29,913 nucleotides of DNA from Flavobacterium sp. (GTDB taxonomy: Bacteria > Bacteroidota > Bacteroidia > Flavobacteriales > Flavobacteriaceae), in assembly GCA_024642295.1 (NCBI GenBank), contig JAHEBK010000001.1:1-29913 (forward strand), read 5' to 3'. Each line of letters begins with the position of its first letter. Position 1 is the first letter of the stretch. Positions 23,362 to 29,913 of the stretch are shown here, piece by piece. The position numbers and the translations under genes were made by a program. Under the pieces are notes generated by a model. It ran no database searches. It was not told the DNA's origin and was given only the letters and a program-made list of their open reading frames with translations.

Positions 23362-26300
23362 TTATTTACCAATATTAATGTGTATGTACGTTCTAATCTC
23401 CCATTCATTTCCGTTAGGGAAACCTATAGGACTTATTATAGGTGAAGTAGCAAATTCTTCGGCTACATTAGGACTGTAACGAGGGGAATATTGATTAAGG
23501 GAACGCCAAGTACCACGAATTCCAATCTGTGTATTGGGTAAAATAAACCAATCCGGTTTTCCAACTGTTGTTGATAGATCCAGCATTAATTGAACTGGAT
23601 AGGTCAAGTTAAAATCACGATGATAATCAAATGGTCCCCAATCGTTAATTTTAAAACTATGTGTTAATTTGATTTTATTATAAAGCACTCTTACATCTCC
23701 TCCAATACGCTCTATTAATCTGGCGTCACTACCATTAGATTGTGCATTACCAAAGTAGAAATTAGCAATTAAACCTAAATCTGGGTGTACTTTAGATACC
23801 ACTCGTGAATTTACTTCCCACAAATCATTTGCAGGTGCTGAATTAGGAAATGCAAATGATGTTCTATTGCTTAAAAAACCAATTGCTGCATCTTGAGTTG
23901 TAGGCAAATGACGGTAAACAAAGCCTAAATTAAAAGCAAACTTAGCATCTTCAGCTCTATCATTATCCCATTCATACATCCATGTTCCTGGTGTAGGATC
24001 ATAAGTAAGTAATAACTCTCCCGCAACAGTTTCTCTATTTCCTCTTACCGCAAATGGATCGTCTTGAATATTTCTAAGTCTTCCAGGACCTTGAACATCA
24101 TTTGGCATAGCCGCAACAATAGGTTTTTGCCATAAAAAGTTAGGTGCTATTTGAAAATTACCCACACCAACAGTAAAACCTGTTAAAACATTCGTTTGAT
24201 TTCCGCTACCGCTGTCTTTCAATTTCCAGCCTGTAAAAGTTTTTGTATTGTCAGCACCGCCATTGGCAACTAAGCCCATTGCTGCGGCCTGTCCGTACCA
24301 ATTAAAAGTACCTTTTGAATAAGTCAATTTAACTTTACCGCCCCAATTGTCCATTGAGTTAATTTTATCGGTGAATACCGTATACTTAACGTATCCAGGT
24401 ACCTCAGCATGATCAGGAATACCATTTAGATTCAAATCTAAAATAATTGATGGTTTGTTCTCATTGGCAAATTGAAATTCTCTTCCGTTTAAAGGTTGCC
24501 CTCCCCAAATACCACCAACTTCAATTCCTAATTGACCAAGTTTTGTTTTTGCATGCAATGTTACTCTACGCGTTTTTGGAAGTGGAATAGCGCCCGAAGT
24601 AACGGCATCAGCAGCATCAGCAATATCTTCGTGATAAATCCCTGTAAGATTAAATCTTCCTACTTTTTTACTGTATTTTAATAAAACCGCTGGATTGGCT
24701 CCCCACCAAAGTTGGGGCCCAAAGGCTGCTTTAAAACCATTAAGTGATTTTTTACCGTCAATTTCAAAACCTGAAATCTCACCATTATAAATATCTAAGT
24801 TAGGTCCGTAATTCGCTTCTGGGTATAGTCCAAAAAAATCACCTTCATATCCCCAATGATAATGTCCTTTACGATAAAACCCTCTTAAATCAAACTCTTT
24901 TGCATTCCATTCATATTCCGCATTATAAATCTGAACCCGATTAATATCTGTAAGTTCTAAATTTCCTTCTGTTGTATTTACAGTTTTAGAACGTCCTCTA
25001 TTCTCATAGAAAATTTCATCAATTGGATTTTCAGCAACATGCCCCAGAATATTAACATTAATATTGGCTCTCATATTTGAAGAAGGTTTTCCTTCAACCC
25101 CTACAAAATAGGATTGCATATGATCAAATCCCAATTTATTAGGATAAGTTGTTGTTTCCGTATCTTCATTTTTAGGCGTTGTAATTAAACTTCCGCCTGT
25201 ATTGAATGTTGTAAATTCAGCTCTTAAATTACTTAAACTAATTTTATCGCTACTAGTACTATTTAATGCAGCTTTATCTCCTCTTGCTCTTAAAACAGCA
25301 TCCATAATTTGAATGTTTTTAAAAGCGTTATCAATATATTCTAGCGTTGCTCCATCAGCATACGGATTGATATTATGTGCTTCTTTTAGAGCGTAATAAG
25401 TAGCTCTCGGGTATAAATCATAAAGTCCTCTTTCATTTGTTGGTCCTTTGGCACAAATACCAAACCACTCTTCATTCATATTATTTTCACCAACTTTATA
25501 GTCCTTAGCATAACCACCATTACTCCAAGATGCATTGCTATCATGAATATCTAAGTTTTTGGTTTGCCCAAATTTCCACCAACCATCACTAAATTGGAAC
25601 GTAAAACCACCAATCGAATTTTGAGCTTTTCCTAAACCGGCTGCATTTTCATATATTTCTTTCCAATTACCTAAATCGTAAAAAGCTTGCATTTTTTGAT
25701 CCTCTTGATTTTCTATTGCATTAAAGGCATCTGAACCAAACTCTGTAAATAAAATTGGCTTATTCACTTTGTCTTTAACAACTTTAAATGCGTCTCCAAA
25801 AGATACACCACGATACATATTAACTCCATAGATATCAATATTTTTACATTCATCTGCAACAATATCAATGAATAGTACATCACCATTACAAAGGGCTACA
25901 GGTTGATTTGAATTGATTGATTTCATTTTAATTGCAGCGTCATTCATAAGTTTATACATGGGTCTACCACGTTTTTCACCTATAAATTTTTTCTGTTGTT
26001 CATCATCAGGAAAATCTTCAGTATCTGCACCAGCCCAAAATAAACCATAGTTGTTTTCGTTACCTAGTAAGAACAATAAAACTCCAGGTGTATTTTTATA
26101 TACTTTGGCCATTTCAGTTACTTCATTCAGTAATAACTGTTGTGTTTTTAGATCACTGTAATCTGTAACAGGAACCCATACGCCATTTATGGTAAGGCCA
26201 TATCTACCAAATGGATGATTAAGCATGGTGTAAATACCATAATTTTCATAAATATATTTTATCCATTTTGGCTGTATCCCTGTGTAAATTCTAATGGAAT

Positions 26301-26559
26301 TTACACCCATATTTTTCAACAAACCCATTTCAGCATCAAGTGCCGCTTTAATTACGTCATCTGACTGCTTCCATAAGCTGTAATTGTAATTAGTGCCTAT
26401 TGGAAAATAATCCCAGTTCATACCGTTGATCATAAAATCTTTTCCATCGACCACTAATTTCATTCCATTATCATTAGTAACAACTGACACTTTATTTGAT
26501 TGTGAAAAAAGAGAAGTCGTTATTAAAGAAAGTATTACTAATAGAATTTTGTTTTTCAT
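23362..26559 (-). CDS. Clan GH-A glycosidase fused to an outer-membrane beta-barrel
   Basis: A 1065-residue exported protein (signal peptide MKNKILLVILSLITTSLFSQ). Residues about 25-400 are a TIM-barrel glycosidase of the GH2-C/GH5-like type: FMINGMNWDYFPIG, SIRIYTG, LLGNENNYGLFW with likely acid/base Glu168, and ILFTEFGSDAF with likely nucleophile Glu273. After a linker (about 400-480) the rest, to residue 1065, is a succession of amphipathic beta strands rich in aromatic and Gly residues with Asp/Asn-rich turns (e.g. FGPQLWWGANPAVLLKYSK, VQLMLDLSTTVG). It ends EWEIRTYIHINIGK, as in outer-membrane barrels. One loop, DLNLNGIPDHAE, looks like a calcium-binding repeat. It is the first gene of the set after the regulator. 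No TonB box or plug domain was seen. GH family number is uncertain. Confidence 0.78.
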   Translation of the reverse strand: MKNKILLVILSLITTSLFSQSNKVSVVTNDNGMKLVVDGKDFMINGMNWDYFPIGTNYNYSLWKQSDDVIKAALDAEMGLLKNMGVNSIRIYTGIQPKWIKYIYENYGIYTMLNHPFGRYGLTINGVWVPVTDYSDLKTQQLLLNEVTEMAKVYKNTPGVLLFLLGNENNYGLFWAGADTEDFPDDEQQKKFIGEKRGRPMYKLMNDAAIKMKSINSNQPVALCNGDVLFIDIVADECKNIDIYGVNMYRGVSFGDAFKVVKDKVNKPILFTEFGSDAFNAIENQEDQKMQAFYDLGNWKEIYENAAGLGKAQNSIGGFTFQFSDGWWKFGQTKNLDIHDSNASWSNGGYAKDYKVGENNMNEEWFGICAKGPTNERGLYDLYPRATYYALKEAHNINPYADGATLEYIDNAFKNIQIMDAVLRARGDKAALNSTSSDKISLSNLRAEFTTFNTGGSLITTPKNEDTETTTYPNKLGFDHMQSYFVGVEGKPSSNMRANINVNILGHVAENPIDEIFYENRGRSKTVNTTEGNLELTDINRVQIYNAEYEWNAKEFDLRGFYRKGHYHWGYEGDFFGLYPEANYGPNLDIYNGEISGFEIDGKKSLNGFKAAFGPQLWWGANPAVLLKYSKKVGRFNLTGIYHEDIADAADAVTSGAIPLPKTRRVTLHAKTKLGQLGIEVGGIWGGQPLNGREFQFANENKPSIILDLNLNGIPDHAEVPGYVKYTVFTDKINSMDNWGGKVKLTYSKGTFNWYGQAAAMGLVANGGADNTKTFTGWKLKDSGSGNQTNVLTGFTVGVGNFQIAPNFLWQKPIVAAMPNDVQGPGRLRNIQDDPFAVRGNRETVAGELLLTYDPTPGTWMYEWDNDRAEDAKFAFNLGFVYRHLPTTQDAAIGFLSNRTSFAFPNSAPANDLWEVNSRVVSKVHPDLGLIANFYFGNAQSNGSDARLIERIGGDVRVLYNKIKLTHSFKINDWGPFDYHRDFNLTYPVQLMLDLSTTVGKPDWFILPNTQIGIRGTWRSLNQYSPRYSPNVAEEFATSPIISPIGFPNGNEWEIRTYIHINIGK

Positions 26560-26594
26560 AATATCATCTATTTTTTTAAGTGATTCTTTTAAAT

Positions 26595-26618
26595 AATAAA
26601 TACAAAGCTGTATTTATT
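26595..26618 (-). promoter_or_regulatory. Leader hairpin upstream of the fusion gene
   Basis: AATAAATAC (26595-26603) and GTATTTATT (26610-26618) form a perfect 9 bp stem around a 6 nt loop, 36 nt upstream of the fusion-gene ATG. No T-run follows on the - strand, so it is not a simple terminator. Confidence 0.45.
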
Positions 26619-26707
26619 TCATGTCTATCAATGTTTATTAATTGCAACTTATATTGTTTTGGAAGTAAACTATTATAGTAAACCAATAAAACATTCTAAG
26701 TGTAAGG

Positions 26708-26788
26708 CTAATGAATAGCCATGTTAGGATTTTTACGACTTAATTGGGCTACTAGACAAGGAGTAATTCTTTGATAAATTGGTTTCAT
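26708..26788 (-). CDS. Possible 26-residue leader peptide
   Basis: An open frame from ATG 26788 to TAG 26708 on the - strand. It starts MKPIYQRITPCLVAQ, has a basic stretch SRKN, and ends PNMAIH. An A-rich stretch (AAAAAACTAAAAAT) directly before the ATG fits Bacteroidota translation starts. It lies 149 nt upstream of the fusion gene, in the probable mRNA leader of the operon. The composition looks protein-like rather than random AT-rich sequence. Function is unknown, and a frame this short could be chance. Confidence 0.4.
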   Translation of the reverse strand: MKPIYQRITPCLVAQLSRKNPNMAIH

Positions 26789-26950
26789 ATTTTTAGTTTT
26801 TTGTTTGATATAAAATTAGATACTTACATCGTTAATTCCTCAGAAATAACCCTTACAAAAAACATACAACATAAAAATAAGGCATTTTTTTTACATATAT
26901 ACCAAAAAAAGCCCTAAAACACTACTAAAACCATTGCTCTTGTTTTAAAT

Positions 26951-26991
26951 AAAAAAATAAAAAAACCACAACATTTAGGTAATGTTGTGGT
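26951..26991 (-). terminator. Terminator of the regulator gene
   Basis: CCACAACATT (26966-26975) and AATGTTGTGG (26981-26990) form a perfect 10 bp stem around TAGGT. On the - strand it is followed by TTTTTTTATTTTTTT. It lies 35 nt after the regulator stop and separates it from the operon. Confidence 0.9.
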
Positions 26992-27025
26992 GTTGTATAG
27001 TTTCATGAACTAAATGTGAGCCTAA

Positions 27026-29842
27026 CTATACAGCTAGAATATACTCAACAAGGCCTTGTTCATGCGCCAAATCCATTTTTTTACGTAAACGGTATCTTTT
27101 TATCTCCACAGATCGAACGGAAATATTCAATAGAGGTGCAATTTCTTTAGAGGATAAATTCAATCGTAAATATGCACATAAACGCAAATCATTTGGTGTT
27201 AATGAAGGATGTGCTGCTTTTACTTTTTTCAAAAAGTCTTTATCTGTATTATCAAAAGCTTCTTGAAAAACACTCCAAGCATCATCTTTAGTTATATTTT
27301 TATTAATTATGGAAATAACTGATTTGATACTTCGATTATCACTTTCTGCTGTTTTCTTTAAATCCTCTTGGATAAAACCTAACAATTCATTTTTGTTATT
27401 CAAACTCATTGTAGATGCCGCAAGCTCTTTATTAATACTGTCAACATCTTGAGAAAGCTGTTCATTTTTAAGGCGCATCATTTGTTGCTCATTTTCTAAT
27501 TCTTTGATTTCTAGCAACAAGTTATTCTCTTCTATTAATTTCGCTTCTTTTCTTTGATAATATCGTTTGTATTGTTTGTGAATTATTCGTGCTACAAATA
27601 GTATTAAAATAAAATAAATAAATATTGCTAAATTAGTCCCATACCAAGGTTTTAAAATCGTAAAAGAATAAACGACAGTATTTTCTAAATTAGAGTTTGC
27701 AAATTTTGCTTTCACTTTAAATACATAATCACCAGAGGGTAAATTCTTAAAATTTACTGATGATTTTGTATTCCAATCACTCCATTCCTCTTGAAAACCT
27801 TCTAAAACATATTGGTATTCTGGATTCAAGTATTTATTATACTCTGGAACGGTAAAACTGAAACTAATATTATTTTCACTGTGATTATAAGTCCCTTTTT
27901 CCTGAATAGCATTATAATGAACGACTTCATTCATTGTATTAGTAATGATCCCCGTGATAGAAACTTTATAATTTTTGAAAACCAAATCATTAATATTCAT
28001 TGTATAATACCCATCAGTGGTTCCAAATAAATAATCGGAATTTGATAATTGAGAAATATTTTCATACCCCAACATCGAATTAGTTATAGAGGCAGGAATC
28101 GGAATGCTATTTTGTTTGAGTTGGTCACTTAACTTCGTTGCGGCATAATAACTAGTATAATTTTTTGAAAACAACCATATTTTTTGAGAATTATCCACAA
28201 TCATTTTACCGGAGGTGTATTCATCTTTTTCAAATACAGAGCTTAATAAGGAATCTTTTTTAAATTCCTTTGTTTTAGGATTCAATTTAAAAACACCCTC
28301 TTTATAAGCATAATAAATTGAGTTGTTGAATTTCGTTAAACTAGCGTTTTTCCCTTTGGTTGGATATTCGTAAGTAGTATACTTTTTTACTTTTTGAAAT
28401 TGGTTGTCTATCTCTAACCTAAAAACACCTTTGTATTCATGGCTTACAAAAATTTCAAACGTATTGGTTGGATCAAAATGCTTTGACGAATAATCAAATC
28501 CTTGTATTTTATTTCTAAAAGACCATTGATTGTTATGCTTTTCCAGAACTGAAATACCATAATAGTTTCCTTGCAACAAAAGATTCTTTTGACCAGGCAA
28601 TTTTTCAAATTTCCATGTTCCAGATTTAGAAAATATAGTTTGAATAATACCATTATCTACAATATATGTTCCCCTGTCGTGCCCACAAAACAAAGTATTA
28701 TCATACACAAACAAAGACCAAACTTGCCCTTTAGTACCACTAACCAACTGAAAATCATCATTACTCTTGTACTTTTTATAAAAAAGTCCCTGGTTAGTTC
28801 CTACATACAATTTTCCATTATAAAGCTTTGAAGTGTAAACGGTTCCTAAAACACCTGAATCATCAACAAAACTCTGAATAGGCGATTGTAAATTAATGCA
28901 GTTAATTCCGTTGTCAAGACCAATCCAAAGATTTTTTTCGGCATCTTCAAATAATGACAAAGCGGTATTATTACTTAATCCTTTTCGTTGCGAAATATGG
29001 TATTGTTTTTTTCCTTCTTTAGATAAAATAAAAATCCCATTGGAAACTGTCCCTACTGCATATCCTCCAGAAGACAATAACTCACTACTAAACACATTAC
29101 TAGATTCCAGCTCAACATCAGCTTCAGTAGCGACTTTAGACAATTGCGTGCCTGACAACATATAAAAACCCTGGGTTTCAGTCAAAATCAATACCCCTTC
29201 TTGTGCTGCAAAAACATTGATTATTCTATTAGACTTTAATATCGGATGATTTGAAATCAATTTACTTTTTCCTCCTTCAATTTCATATAACCCATCATGA
29301 TAGGCTTGGAAATATATAGCATTTGGTGTTTTAAAAGATTTCAAAATACTGGTGCTAGCAGCAATAATTTTAAATTTTCCCGTTTTTGAATCATAAATGT
29401 AAATTCTATTCAAAGACTGAAAAATTAACCATTGGTCAAAACTTAAGATATTCCAAAATTGTTCATCATCAAGAATATGCTTTTTTATGGATTTACTCAG
29501 TGAGTGATATTGAAGTAATCCATCAGCTTTCCGTTTCCAAAAACCAAATTCCATATAACTACCTGTGTATATTTTATCACCAATCACTTTTACAGAACGA
29601 ATGATAGTTTCATTTGGCGAAGGGTACAATTGCCAATTTGAACCATTGAATTCCAATAGTCCATCATTATTTGCAAAAAAAACAAATTGATTTTGGTCTT
29701 GAGAAATCATCCAGTTTTGATTTCCTGCTCCATAGGTTTCAGGAACATATTTTACAATGGGTGGTAACTCCTGAGCTAAACTAAATAAAAAGTTAAACAA
29801 AAGTACTAATGAGAAATATAGGGTATTTTTACTTTTAAGCAT
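27026..29842 (-). CDS. Transmembrane sensor-regulator: beta-propeller, Y_Y_Y, LuxR-type HTH
   Basis: A 938-residue one-protein signalling system. A signal peptide (MLKSKNTLYFSLVLLFNFLFSLAQ) is followed by a large periplasmic beta-propeller region (about 30-645; repeats such as LFEDAEKNLWIGLDNGI are Reg_prop-like), and a Y_Y_Y domain (about 655-731; YQYVLEGFQEEWSDW, LPSGDYVFKVKA). One membrane helix follows (about 737-755; LAIFIYFILILFVARII), then a coiled coil (about 760-830) and a C-terminal LuxR-type helix-turn-helix (about 878-935; LTPNDLRLCAYLRLNLSSKEIA, SVRSVEIKRYRLRKKM). There is no histidine kinase or receiver domain, unlike hybrid two-component regulators. It probably senses glucan fragments in the periplasm and activates the adjacent operon, in the manner of SusR-type regulators. 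Confidence 0.9.
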   Translation of the reverse strand: MLKSKNTLYFSLVLLFNFLFSLAQELPPIVKYVPETYGAGNQNWMISQDQNQFVFFANNDGLLEFNGSNWQLYPSPNETIIRSVKVIGDKIYTGSYMEFGFWKRKADGLLQYHSLSKSIKKHILDDEQFWNILSFDQWLIFQSLNRIYIYDSKTGKFKIIAASTSILKSFKTPNAIYFQAYHDGLYEIEGGKSKLISNHPILKSNRIINVFAAQEGVLILTETQGFYMLSGTQLSKVATEADVELESSNVFSSELLSSGGYAVGTVSNGIFILSKEGKKQYHISQRKGLSNNTALSLFEDAEKNLWIGLDNGINCINLQSPIQSFVDDSGVLGTVYTSKLYNGKLYVGTNQGLFYKKYKSNDDFQLVSGTKGQVWSLFVYDNTLFCGHDRGTYIVDNGIIQTIFSKSGTWKFEKLPGQKNLLLQGNYYGISVLEKHNNQWSFRNKIQGFDYSSKHFDPTNTFEIFVSHEYKGVFRLEIDNQFQKVKKYTTYEYPTKGKNASLTKFNNSIYYAYKEGVFKLNPKTKEFKKDSLLSSVFEKDEYTSGKMIVDNSQKIWLFSKNYTSYYAATKLSDQLKQNSIPIPASITNSMLGYENISQLSNSDYLFGTTDGYYTMNINDLVFKNYKVSITGIITNTMNEVVHYNAIQEKGTYNHSENNISFSFTVPEYNKYLNPEYQYVLEGFQEEWSDWNTKSSVNFKNLPSGDYVFKVKAKFANSNLENTVVYSFTILKPWYGTNLAIFIYFILILFVARIIHKQYKRYYQRKEAKLIEENNLLLEIKELENEQQMMRLKNEQLSQDVDSINKELAASTMSLNNKNELLGFIQEDLKKTAESDNRSIKSVISIINKNITKDDAWSVFQEAFDNTDKDFLKKVKAAHPSLTPNDLRLCAYLRLNLSSKEIAPLLNISVRSVEIKRYRLRKKMDLAHEQGLVEYILAV

Positions 29843-29913
29843 CTATAAACGATTTATTGAACATAAATATATTAAATATTTGGTTATCTAAAACCAGTAA
29901 AGGCATGTTTAAA

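Larger units (their letters stand above)
26560..27025. other. Regulatory intergenic region upstream of the glucan operon
   Basis: 466 nt between the regulator stop and the fusion-gene start. It contains the regulator terminator (26951-26991), a possible 26-codon leader frame (26788-26708), a direct repeat AGTAAAC at 26664 and 26677, and a hairpin 26595-26618 shortly before the fusion gene. I could not fix the promoter with confidence. Confidence 0.65.

Noticed and set aside
21910..26559. SusC/SusD pair
   Set aside because: The barrel protein has a glycosidase domain, and no visible plug or TonB box; the following lipoprotein has Ig and jelly-roll domains, not the helical TPR fold of SusD.
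27812..29604. Several + strand open frames of 70-90 codons
   Set aside because: All are antisense to the regulator gene and show no domain, start context or codon pattern of their own.

Overview
The window comes from an AT-rich Bacteroidota chromosome, most likely Flavobacterium or a close relative. Evidence: promoters of the TTTG-N19-TAnnTTTG type, A-rich ribosome-binding regions, Por/type 9 secretion (T9SS) sorting domains of both type A and type B, lipoprotein signal peptides ending in a Cys, and a catabolic regulator of the beta-propeller/Y_Y_Y type. Species cannot be assigned from the sequence alone.

Positions 1-5.8 kb are ordinary chromosome: the 5' part of apt (-), tRNA-Arg(ACG) and tRNA-Tyr(GTA) each with its own promoter and terminator, about 0.8 kb without a recognisable gene but with several palindromes, a two-gene + strand unit (LAS-type metallopeptidase that seems to start at CTG, plus a small lipoprotein), bcp (-), an intergenic region with a tandem repeat and a large imperfect palindrome, nth (+), and an ECF sigma factor (-) followed by a 47-residue gene.

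Positions 5.8-29.9 kb are one polysaccharide utilisation locus, all on the - strand, that fits laminarin (beta-1,3-glucan with beta-1,6 branches). In transcription order: a transmembrane one-protein regulator (29842-27026); a tight set 26559-19082 encoding a clan GH-A glycosidase fused to an outer-membrane beta-barrel, a surface glycan-binding lipoprotein, a GH16 laminarinase lipoprotein and a PKD/duplicated-CBM lipoprotein; a 340 nt gap with a terminator-like hairpin; a second tight set 18741-10118 encoding a cytoplasmic GH149-like beta-1,3-glucan phosphorylase, a GH17 lipoprotein, a GH30 lipoprotein, a GPH/MFS sugar symporter and a cytoplasmic GH17; then a T9SS-exported GH16 laminarinase and an 833-residue T9SS type B protein.

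Working model (inference): surface GH16 enzymes cut the main chain, GH30 removes beta-1,6 branches, binding lipoproteins hold the glycan, the enzyme-barrel fusion handles entry at the outer membrane, the GPH symporter carries oligosaccharides across the inner membrane, and cytoplasmic GH17 plus the phosphorylase release glucose and glucose 1-phosphate. No SusC/SusD pair is present in the window. The most unusual item is the glycosidase-beta-barrel fusion in the place where SusC/SusD would be expected.
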